From Ischnura elegans (lineage: Eukaryota > Arthropoda > Insecta > Odonata > Coenagrionidae), in assembly GCF_921293095.1 (NCBI RefSeq), contig NC_060257.1, positions 67,526,472-67,590,471 of the forward strand: 64,000 nucleotides of DNA, read 5' to 3'. The notes beneath the pieces were generated by a model that saw only the letters and a list, made by a program, of their open reading frames with translations, made no database searches and was not told the DNA's origin. Both the position numbers and the translations under genes were made by a program. This document shows, piece by piece, positions 49,001 to 61,000 of this stretch (its first letter is position 1; the number at the start of each line of letters is the position of its first letter).

Positions 49001-52000
49001 TTTGAGCAAGTACTGAGATTTGTATTGTATTTGTATTATGCGTATGTGCGTTACGTCGCCAATAAGAACCAACAAACATTGTCAGAGGACTGTCTTTCTT
49101 GTAGGTTTGTTTGTGAGAAGTGAAATCATCGTGTTCATAAATATTCTTTAAAGGCGTGTTTCTCTTTTAAAATCACACGTATTATATTGACATAGTGCAG
49201 AATCCGAGTTGTATTCATTTAAGGAAGTACATATTTCTTTGATGAAGGCATGTGAAATATTTGTTGATGTAGTGGTTGTTCTGTTAATGATGACAAAGCT
49301 TGCTTTTCTGCAACTATTCAAGATTTATATGACTAATGGAATATGTGGGAAAGCACAATAAAAGTTTTTCTTACAATCATTCAAATGAATTTCAACTTTT
49401 AATTCTATTTTAACATAAATTATCTCTTGTCTATTATGTCCAACTTAGCAACAGCGAACAGTTAAGGAACAAAGTATACGCATAGGGAGAGAACAGACAA
49501 ATAACCATCTTCCCACATTGTCACAGACAAGGAACAGACAAGGCGTTCCAATTTACATTCTACGAACAGTCGCCTGCCTGTTCTCTCTTGGTCAAGGAAC
49601 AGGGAACAAACAGCCTAAGAAAACAGGCAATGAACTGACAGCGCACAGTCCCCTGCCTGTTCATTGTCTGTGGTCCAACAGGTAAGGAACAGAGAATGCC
49701 GCTTTCTTAACAGGGAGGGAACAGACAAGTAACCCTTTTCTCACAGACAAGGAACAGACAAGGCGTTCCAATTTACATTCTACGAACAGTCGCCTGCCTG
49801 TTCTCTCTTGGTCAGGGAACAGGGAACGAACAGCCAACTGACAGACAATGAACAGACTTTATTGTTACAGAAATCGACAGGGAGGCTGCGCTGGTCGCCT
49901 CTTTTATTAACTGAACATAGTATGTAAGCACTTACAGGAAAATAAAGCCATAAGTAATAGAAAGCGAGTGCTATCGCGCAATTTTTACCATGAGTCAAGA
50001 GAAAACGATGCGTTCTGTCTTCATTTAGTGTCGCTTAAAATGATTAGGATAGTTCGTTGCCTTTTTCTTATTTACTGTTAGGTATGCTCTCATATGGAAC
50101 AAAATGGCCCTAGCTAATGGTTAACGTGAAAATTACAGTAAATGTGTAAAAGAGAAGAATAAGCGTGAAACATTTATCGCTGAAAATGTCATTCCATGTT
50201 CGTTATCGCGGCTGCATTAATTGTCTCTAGTTGTCTCGGTACGAAATGCGGAGGTAGTTAGGCTGTCTCGGGGGTCTCTCGTTGCTATGATATGTAGAGG
50301 TTTTACGATATAAAGAGGTTCACTATAGAGAGGTTTGCTTATAAATTTACATGTAAATCTGACGGGACCGGAGGGTTGGTACGATGTATAGAGGGTTACG
50401 ATGTAAAGAGGTTCACTACATAGAGGTTTTACTGTATATATAATAGATTATAAATAATTGTATGTTCACAGGATATTAATGCTTAATAGGAGGAATGAAA
50501 TAGGTATTCGTTAACAGAATAATAATTCTTCTCGTGAAGAAAAGATTTTAACTTCCTTTTGAATGACTCCATCGACTGAATTGATTTCAAATGCGCAGGA
50601 AGTTTATTATAAATTCTGAGGCCTAGCTCGCGTGGGCCCAGCTTTGATCTGTTAGTCCTAATGGAATGATAATGAAGGTTATTACAATTCCTAGTTTCAT
50701 ATTTGTGAACATCACAATTGAGCATAAACAAATCAAGATTATAACGTACAAAAATTAAAATTGATAATAAATATACACACGGGAGTGGAAGAATGTTAAG
50801 TGCTTTAAAAATAGGCTTGGAGGGAGCATCAAAAGGTTTTTTTGCAATGATTCTAATTGCACGTTTTTGTAATGTGAACACCTTGGAGGCATGAGGGGAT
50901 GAGCCCCAAAAAATTATATTGTATGACATTCGAGAATAAAAGATACCGTAATACAATGTAAGAAGAATATTTAAATCAACAGAGTTCCTAAGGTGTCTTA
51001 ATAGATAGCAGATTGAACTTAGTTTGTTGGCTAAGAAGTCAATGTTCATCTCATAGGACATATTACTACATAAGTATTCACCAAGGAATTTTGTGTGGGA
51101 CACATTCTCAATAGACTTTTTATCCAATCTAATTAGGATGCTCTCGAGAACATTGCTATTACCACAAAATTGAACAGTGTGTGTCTTTTGTGTGTTTAAA
51201 ATCAATTTGTTAGCTGTACACCAGCTTAAAATACTATCATTTGCATTTTTAGAGCTCATAATAATGTCATTTTGAGTTGGAGAAGAAAGTAAAATATTCG
51301 TATCATCAGCATATAATATGACTTTAGAAGCTGGAATATTACTGAGGGAATGAGCTAAATCATTTATGTAGATTAAAAATAAGATTGGGCCTAAGATTGA
51401 ACCCTGAGGAACTCCTACGGTGGTAGAAGTACTTTTGGAGGAGTATATACTGCCATTTACAGACAGTGAGACAGCCTGTGTCCGATTGCTGAGGTATGAC
51501 TGAAGCCATTTATTGGCAATGCCTCTCACTCCAAAATAATTAAGTTTATGAAGTAGCCGAGAGTGATCCACAAAATCGAATGCCTTGGAGAAATCATAAA
51601 AGATTCCTACAGTTTTTTGATTGTTGTCAAGTGATGACAAAATAAAGTCGGTGGCATGGAATAGAGCAGATGTAGTAGAGCGATTTTTACGGAAGCCGTG
51701 TTGATTTGAGGAGATTAAGGCATATTTATCCAGAAAAGACATTAATTGGTTGTAGAATACTTTTTCAAATACTTTAGATAAGACATTTTGTTTAGCAATT
51801 GGCCTATAGTTATCCAAATTATTGGGGCAGCCTTTATTTTTATATAAAGGGTTAATAATGGAATGCTTGAGAGAAGATGGGAAAATCCCTTGAGTAAGGG
51901 ATTCATTAATCAGAAATAGAAGAGGTTCCTTTATGCATCTATAAGAGAGATATAATATTCTCCCTGGGATGTGATCAGGGCCCGAAAAGTTTTTGTTAGC

Positions 52001-55000
52001 TAGGGTTGAAATTATAGCTTGTAAATCCGATTCCGTACAAGGATGAATAAAAATTGAAAAAGCACTAGACTCTGGACTATGGAGCAAGTTTGCAGAAGAG
52101 GTAAGAGAGGTGGGTAATGGTGGTGTAATTGTAAAAAGGTTACTGAATTCATTTGCTAAATTTGTGATATCAATGTGTGCATTATCACTGGATTGAGCTA
52201 TTCTAGGGAGAATGTGCTGATGCAACTTTCCCGTTGACTCTCGAATAATATCCCAAGATGTTTTGGACTTATTACTAGATGAAATTACCCTCTCATTGTT
52301 ATAGGATTTTTTGGAAAGTTCCAATAATCTCCGATAATTCTTTTTTTTGGCCCTGTATTCATCATGAAGGAGAGGACAATTTGAGCATTTAACTCTGGCA
52401 GAAAGATTTTTGAGCATGACAGAAAAGTGGCGAATTTAAATGTAATTTTTCATTGTAAAGTCCTGGGACCAATAAAATTATTATTATTATTAATGACATA
52501 AGCAAGATTTATCAAATTCTATACGAAATATGTAGCATTGCTTCAGTAAGTATTTTGTAGAAGAAAATTTAATTTTCATTTCATGTGCCAGAGAAAATTT
52601 GATCAAGTTCACCAACTCAAGTAGATAAATTGATGGTGTGGAAAGAGAATTAAAATTAAAATTATTGTTGAGAATTTTCATTTCTGGAGCTAGTAATCAG
52701 GGTACCAAGTGTGAAGGTTTGTCCAAAACAAATATGTATGATGCATAGAGGTGTTCAGTATGTATAACGTTTTCACATTTATCTCACATGGGGGCTCAAT
52801 ACACAGAGGTGATAATGGGTTGCGTTTCTGCAGGATGAGCACAGTTAACATAGGTTGAAGTCATGAACTACAAATAATTCTGACCATGGTAATAAATAAA
52901 GCATGAGCATAACATATAAAGCCCCATGCGAGCCACTCGATCCTTCATGAATACAAATTTCCGTTAACTCCAGGAATTTGGAGACAAATGCCCTCAAACC
53001 AGAACTTTTAAGGGGCACCAAAACACCCTAAAGGTCGTTTTACACGGTACACGGAATTGCACAATTTGACGCACGTGCGAAGGCGCAATCAAAATTGCGT
53101 CGTGTAAAGCGGTGAATTTGCTAGAACGTGTGCGAGAATGCGTGGATGCGAGATGGCAAAATAGCCCATGTTCTAATTTCAATCACGCATTCACGCAATT
53201 CCACGCCATTTTAGAAATTAATGCAGCTCTAACCTGCACAATTCCGTGTACCGTGTAAAATGGCCTTAAGAGTGCATATAACCTGAGTGATAAAATCTGG
53301 AAATTAATTTATGACGAGTCCAAATTTTGCCGCAGATAAGAAGTTTTTTTAAACACAGCGGACTGAATGTTCTCCCCAGAAAAATATCAAATACCCCAAT
53401 AATACTCCTTTCTCTTGAAACTATTTCAAATGCATTCATTCAGATATTTTCAGTCAAAAATGACTTGGCATCAAAGTCATGGTACACAAATTAATGGCCC
53501 ACTAATTTATGCACCATTAACATACCTCTTGGATATTGAAACTATTGTTGGTACTTGTAATAAAGAAATGTGGGACATAAAAAGTAAAATCACTTCATCA
53601 TTCATTTACTGATAGTTCAGGATATAATTAATGAAAATGATTAGAAATTGATAATTGAATTAAATAGGAAAAATGATTTGTTATTGACCAAATTATGGAT
53701 TTATCTCAGGGCCAATTACAGTGGAATCCTGATTTAAGGTTTTTCAGGGGGGACAAAATTTAAAACACTAAATGCGGACAAACACTAAATGAGGACCTGC
53801 CATTTTTTTCAGGTTTTAGGGTCTGTAATGATTGGAATGGCTTTTTATGAATAAAAAATATTATTTTAAGTAACTAAAAGGTGCTGAATGCAGCAAAAAA
53901 TTCTTTAATGAAATGTTCTCTGCCCTATGAAGGTTGGATAATACTTTCCAGAAATCGGCTAAAAAAATGGGTAGTAAAAATAAGTAATGAGAGGATGATA
54001 ATTGTTTTAATGAAATATTTTTAGGAAATTCTAATAAACATCAACTTAAAAGCATTCCCACACGGATTATTATTGTGGACATTAGTGATTCCATTTTTAT
54101 GCATATTTCAGTGATCTCGATGAAATTTAGAATTTTTTCTGTAAAAGTGACCTGTAGGTGACTATAGCATTTCTAATGTAATAAAAAAGGTGTAAGTAGG
54201 TACTCGAAAAAGCGTCATTGCATCAATAAAGATGAGTGAAGTAAAGGGACAGCAGAAGATCGCTAATCCCGAATTGTAGACTACCGAATATCTAGTAAAA
54301 GGGAGGTTTTCTGGAATTTTGCCAACTTAACGTTTTCTGTTGCCTCGGCGAAACAAGGGATTTATGAGCCTTTAAAAAGACTCCTATGCGCACATTTTGG
54401 ATTTCGAGGTCATCCAAAAAAGTAGAATCTTATTTCTAGTATGCGTACAAGTCGATGGTGATTTAACACGATGATAACACCAGATTCGTTGTCATATATC
54501 CGTGGCCTCATGCAGGTCGAATGGAGCCGGGAGAAGTTGCTTACGCGGCGCGCTGATCACCTTGACTCCGACTCGCCTTGTTTCTCGGCAGCTTTTAATA
54601 AAATTTGGTTGGACCTTGAATAACGATTAGCTAAACTCTGTTAAGTGAAAAGGTTTAATCTTCAACAGAACTGGATTTCATCCGAAAAATTGTCAGTGCC
54701 TCTGGAGTTTGGCAATTTCGTCAGGGTTATGATGTCGAAGTCAACCACCAAGGGATACCTGCCGGATTTTCGTATTTTTCCGCGCTCATCTATTCTACCG
54801 TGAGTATGCGGTGATTTTTACCAGCATGAGCGATTTATTTAGAGCCATGGACCGTGGTAGTTCGTCAAGTCTCCGATTGTCAAAAAAATAAAAAAATAAA
54901 TAAATAAAATAAAAATAAATCTTTTGACATTAATTAGCACCAGATAGATATTTTTGAATCGACATCGATATCAACCAGCCGCATGTCGGTAAATTGGCTC

Positions 55001-58000
55001 CGGGATATCTAAATTACGATGTAAAATAATGTTGTTCCGCAGGGAAAGAATGCCGTCACTCACGGTCATGACAGGGAAACACTTCCTCTGTTCTTTCGCT
55101 GTTCCTCCGTGGAAACTGACCTTGGAATGGATTATAGAAAGAATCTTCTAGTGAACTGCGCAATTGATATTGGGCCTCCTCTTTTGAAAAGAGAAAGTAG
55201 CCGACTGAAAAAATATTGGGCTAATTATCGACTGCCCGTAGGTAGTAGAGTTGAAAGGGGCATAAGCCATCCATTGAAAACATAACGAGAAAACCATTAT
55301 TGTAGCGGCCCCCGGGAGGATAACTCGTGTCATCAGTCGTCACGTATCATCGAAGTCAAGTTCAACAAGTGAAGGATAAGGTAGTTCGAGGTTATTAAGG
55401 GATGACTTTGCTCCATTAGATCGGATCTCATACAAAAAGTGCCTGGTGTTTGGATCAGAAGGGGAGCGAAACATTACGAGAAGACAAATCACCCAGCTTG
55501 CGAGTTGAAGGTCGCAGTGCTGCGCTCGCGGAAGAAAGCAGTTGAAGAAGCGTTCCCCGGTAGATTCTATCGACTCTTGGTAAACTTTCATGAGCCTGTT
55601 CTTGTTGATGAGCATAAATTCGAAGATTTGGATGAACCGTCATGAAAAAACGTTAAATCGGGCAAAAAAATCTTGAGCGGGACAAATTTTTACGACCATA
55701 AATGCAGAAAAACGCAAAATGCGGAAACACTAAATACGGATAATTTTTACATTGTCCTAATAGGGAATGAATCTGGAACCAAAAAAATAAACGCTAAATG
55801 CGGAAAAACGTTAAATGCGAAGACGTTAAATCCGGATCCGACTGTAATGTGAACTCACGTCAAGCAGTTGCTCCGAGAGGGATGCTCCAGCTGGACCAGC
55901 AGTTGAAGTGGAAGTTGACGATGGAGCAGCCGTTGACCCACTACTGGCTCCAACACCATCAATGCTCTCAGCAGAGAGGCACAATTGCAGTACTCCTAAG
56001 AAAACACCTATAGCACCTAGTTCTGGCTGGGTTAGAAGCTCTTGGTTTCTTTTCACCTGAAATAAAACAATCCTGATAAGATATCTGTCCACAACTGAGA
56101 TGCTCATTCAGACTTAAAATCACAATTCATGTAAAGAATTCTATACAAAGAAGGGAAAGATAAATTACAACCAAAAGTGAACTTCTCCTTTCCATCATTC
56201 CCATTTTTAACACGTTGCATACGGATGGCGAGAATTCTCGTCATTTTTTTCCCGAACGTTCCGGACGGATGACGAAGATTCTCGTCATTTAGGCGCGTCA
56301 ACCTAAACAATTTTAAAGCGTACAATACGTATTCATTAGTACGTTTCCAGTTGTTGTTCATTATTCATAATGAATTGATGCATCATTACGTTTGATTGGG
56401 TAAAGTTATATTCTAAACATTAGCTTTTTAACCATGTTTAAACCAAAGGCATTACGCCCTAATAGGCACATATTTCCCAGAATCGGCGTTCCTAGGAATT
56501 TAAATACCCCGGTACGCAACGTGTTAAAAAATAAGAAAGCACATTAGTTGCCATCCACTTTTCATCAGTTGGTGACGTAGTTAGAAATATCTGTTTCATA
56601 TACCTGTACAGGGAAACCTTTCTTGAGGAAAAGAATTGCTAACAGGAGTGTTTGCAACAAAGGATGACACGCTAAGGAGTAATGGAAAAGTGGCAACCCA
56701 CTCAGCATGAGTCCATATGTTATAACTCATAAGTGGGAGGGTTAACACCATCAAATTTGGGTTGCAATTAGCTTGAGAAGTAAGCAATGGATAAATATCA
56801 GCTGTATGACAACATTGGTGATATTTGATCAAATTTTGATAATCAGGAAATTTATGGGCATGATCAAGTGAAGATAAAAAAAAACTCAGGACATGGTTCT
56901 ACACACCATTGTTCAATTACAAACATGAGGGTCTCAGACTATTTTGAATTCAATCATAAGTAATTATTCGTTGCCTAATTGATGTTTATGAACACATTCC
57001 ATCCTATGTGAATAACCATTTTGCTGGGCACATCAAAGCACAACACTGTCTATTCCTTCAATACTAGGACACCTCGATAAAAAAAAAAGAATCATTCTTC
57101 AACTTATGAGTTCCTTTCATTTAAATTGTTAAGAGAAATTTATGCTACCCATCATAATTGTTACACAGAATAGGCTCCATAAACAACAATGAACTACCAT
57201 TTCAATAGCTAAGGCAACATTTTTACGTGTTCTGAAAACGTTCATAGCCTCAATAGATTGCACAGCAATTAACTTACCTTCACACACAGAAGAAACAGTT
57301 TGAGTAGAACCTGAAGCAATGGCCTTGATCGAGTTACATCTTTGATGGCAGCAAGTCGCTCTAACATGACCTAAAGGCAAATAAGTAACAAAAATATCAG
57401 ATTATATGCTCTGTATTTAAGATATGTACTTACATAAGAGTTGTACATTGAGATTGGGAGCATGAATAGTAAATACTTAAATGCCTTGAATAAAAATTTA
57501 TTAATTTGTGATATTCAATAATTTAGGAAGAAATTAAATTACTGCCGTGAATAAAATATAGCTTTGAAATTTCAGTAATAATTGGCATTTCTTGCTTTGC
57601 CAAAATCTTTATCCGATAATTTATGACATTTTTTTATACTTTCACAAAAATTTATTCAAATGATGTGGATTATGATGTTTGAACTTATTCAAATTCATCA
57701 TAGAGTGCAAGATTACTGAAAATAAACGGAAAGTTCTCCAGTGAATTGTTTTTTAATTCATTTCAGTTAAGCAGTCACTAGAAGTTGTCATACTGCACCT
57801 ACTATGTACCTAGGTACATCTAAAACCTAGAAATAAATGGATGTACAAAATGAAATGATCCAATATCTACAAAAATGGGAAAAATATTTTCATTTAGAGT
57901 TTTGTGACATTATGAGACGTTAAATTATTCGATTCTTATATTCAAGGTATATTCAGTATTCAAGCTCATTATTCAAATTTGGAAATCAGATGAAGATACT

Positions 58001-61000
58001 GATGTCAACCAATGAAGCCACTTCTGGTAGTAAACAAAAACTTACCTGTAACCCTCCACATTCCGCCATCACATTTGCCATTCGATAAACTTCTTCATTG
58101 TCTAGCGTGGCCTCAGTCTGTGCATCAAGGGTCTCGACAAATTCCTCCGTGGCATCGCCGAGAAGACCTCTCATACGGTACACAACCCTCATCACTTCAC
58201 CCTCTCCACCTTCACCCAACCACACTTTTTTGAATACCTTAAGAAAAAAACATGAAGTAAATCCAATAAGCAAAGTAAATCTATAAGCCACTCTATATAG
58301 ACTTCATAAAAACAGGTATCATATTGGAGTTAAAATATTCAACTACCATATTTAACAGCACATACAATGCACCTTTTTTCCTGAGTAATAACACTCAAAA
58401 AAATCACCACTGCCTAATATGTGAAGGCTCAACCTCCTTGGGCTAATGTTCAATACTGACTCCATTACATTTACTAATATATATTTATATGTTTAAATAA
58501 AAACTATTGGGCTATGTTGCCGTGTCAATTCTTGGGTGGCCCCTACGTTTCCCGACCAATGCTGGTCGCTTTCTAAAGGGAATCTGAAGTCTTGAAGTTT
58601 TTATTTAACTTGACGAGTAGCCGCGAAAGTTTTAACGAAGTATATTTGTGTAGTTCAACTGATGACTGATGTAATTGCTATTGTTATCATTAAGCTCATT
58701 ACTATTATGTGACGTTACTTTGTGTTTATTTGTTATTTTACATGCATAACGTTTTACTATCTTTTGCTCACTTTGCAATATCAAAGGAGTAGGGAGCCAG
58801 ATATCGAAGGAGCTTGATGGTATAATTCGATAATAATTATTATCATATACCGATACTTCGTTTTGATTTATATGATACTATAAGATCTAAAAGGAACTAA
58901 CTCAAGCTGTAAGGGTGGGACATCTTAGCACTGACTTTTTTTCTTGTGCATATTGTACAGAAATGAGGGTGCGCCTTAAATGTCTTACATGCCATCAAAT
59001 ATAGCATTTAACCACAGACTAGACAGTGGCAAACCTTCACTGAGTCACCCGCAAACACAAAAACTCAGCACATGAAAAAGATGCCAAGGTAGTTCAAGTA
59101 TTTGAACACCGGATGAGAAATCCAAATTTTTTTTTTTAATGATGGTCCACACTTGAGACATCCAGGTTCGAATACACTTCAACGCAAATGATTTTTTGCC
59201 TTCATTAGTTTGCACATGTTGGAGTTGTATTTTTCAACAATTAACCATTGAGACATAACTTATAAAACTAACCTCTCTAACAGGAAGATCCAGTGAAATG
59301 ATTTTGTTGTTGACTAGGAGCTCCATACCATTGTCATCTTCAAGAAGAGCAACAAGCTCACAGTCAACACAGATTTTGTTCTTGACATCACGCATTAACG
59401 GTCCAAGACCAGCCTCTGTGCTGCTGTAAGGGTTTCCAAGCATCCGACCCTGTGGGCATCATAAATGAACATGAATACATGATAAAACCCAACAAATTTA
59501 CGTTATACAAACAATTTCTCTTTTCACACTCAGATCAATACAAAAGAGAAGGAATTGTACTTAAAATTACTCTTAGCATATTCACTGATAACGAGTAAAA
59601 TGTGTACATAGGTGACTATTACAGGTGACAATTATAGGCGACTATAACAATTACAGCATGCAGATTAAATTTCTGAGCTAAATTAATAAATATCAACTAC
59701 AGTGCAACCTCGATATAACGACACCCCACGGTGCACGAATAAACACTCGCTATAGCGAATTGTCGCTTTACCGGAGGTGGAGCAAATAATAGCCAATATA
59801 CCTGTTGCGAACAGATATACAGGAACAGGAGTGGTGCGGCGACAGATAAACATCTATCCGATAAACGTAAGCGTAAATCCAGACGAAAGGCGATGTTTTT
59901 TTGCATCACTAAATTTCCTTACTTTAATAACGACTAACTATTCAAACAATTTATAAGCGCCGCACTGAATAAAAATCATGCAAAGCATTGTTTCGTCAAT
60001 CATTACATTTATCGAACGACAGTTTACCACATAAATTTGAGACTGAGCACTCCATTAGCTTCATTTCTAACAGATCGCTAGCAATTACAGAGGTTAAGTC
60101 TTCCGGCGGTGAAACCCTCGCTATAGCGAGAGCCAACACCGAAAGGGTCTCGTAAAAACGAATTTTTTTAACACCCTTATTATAGGGTCAATTGACGGTG
60201 CATCGGCTATCTCTCGTAATAGCGGGGGTGTCGCTATAGCCCGTACTCGCTTTAACGAGGTTCCACTGTATGATAGAACATAAAACAAAAAAAAACAAAG
60301 AAAAAGAAGTTACAGGAAAAAGATAACTTCATTCGGCAAGTAGATTTTCATGCACAGAAAGTCTGGTTTGAAGGATTTAAGCAAACTGGTGAAAAAAATT
60401 CCTTTTTTTTTTTTAGTTAAAAAAAATAAGCAAAATGAATCGAACAGAATTACATGAAGTTACGCAAAAAAGTGAACAATGAAAATTTAGGGCAAGCATT
60501 AACCCTCTCAGAGCTAACCATCTATCTGAAATTCTATAGAGAATTTTTGAGATCAATTTAATAAACTATGTAGAATATTAAGTAAAAGCATTATAAAGCT
60601 ATTTTAATATATTTGTAAGAGGGCTTTATTTATGCTATAAATGTTTATCTAGGTAATACTGATAAAAAATTTACATAGACGTAAATATTACTGTAATTAT
60701 TAGGGTATCCTAAAAACTACAATGGTCTACGAAGGAGCAGATACCTATTGTCTCCCACACTCAAGAAGGGTGAAAAGGGAAGGTAAACCTCATCTAATTT
60801 CTTCAAGAAATACATAATACAACACTGTGATCTGTGTTAAAGCAAAACAGGAGTAAGGTGATAAGGGCACATTCCTATAGATATGTCACATTCCTTTCAT
60901 GTACCAAGAGTTCTCTACAGACTAGAGCTTACTTGAAGAAAATCTTCCTGCTGTGGATCTTTCTCCAAAGTAAGGAAAAACTCTCCAATATCATTCTCTT

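Larger units (their letters stand above)
45979..50434 (-). mobile_element. Pogo/Tigger-type DNA transposon, internally deleted, inserted in LINE-B
   Basis: Terminal inverted repeats start CAGTAAAACCTC on both sides, flanked by TA (45977-45978 and 50435-50436), the target duplication of Tc1/mariner-pogo elements. Both ends carry further inverted and direct copies of an AGAGGTTT-type motif. The minus strand carries a transposase remnant. About 2 kb of the length is another inserted element (47856-49882). Confidence 0.85.
45885..52438 (-). mobile_element. LINE-B: non-LTR retrotransposon inserted tail-first in LINE-A
   Basis: Minus-strand LINE. Its 3' end is the (AAT)n run at 45885-45908, which on the minus strand reads as a tail of ATT repeats preceded by CAAAATAAA. 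The coding ORF is 50483-52417. The 5' end near 52438 is truncated within the ORF. A Tigger-type element (45979-50434) sits in the 3' UTR. The flanking AATGTAA repeat supports the boundaries. Confidence 0.75.
44579..52495 (+). mobile_element. LINE-A: 5'-truncated non-LTR retrotransposon split by LINE-B
   Basis: Plus-strand LINE. Its coding part is at 44579-45820. The 3' UTR is interrupted at 45884 and continues at 52439-52495, ending in an AATAAA-like motif and an (ATT)n tail. The heptamer AATGTAA stands on both sides of the interruption (45878-45884 and 52439-52445), as expected for a target-site duplication made by the inserted LINE-B. Confidence 0.75.

Noticed and set aside
49508-49825. Possible CRISPR-like array because of repeated GAACAGACAA words
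   Set aside because: Spacing is irregular, the words occur in both orientations, and the context is a eukaryotic transposon.
59070-59175. tRNA-like CCAGGTTCGAATAC sequence
   Set aside because: Only a B-box-like string; no A box at a sensible distance and no cloverleaf.
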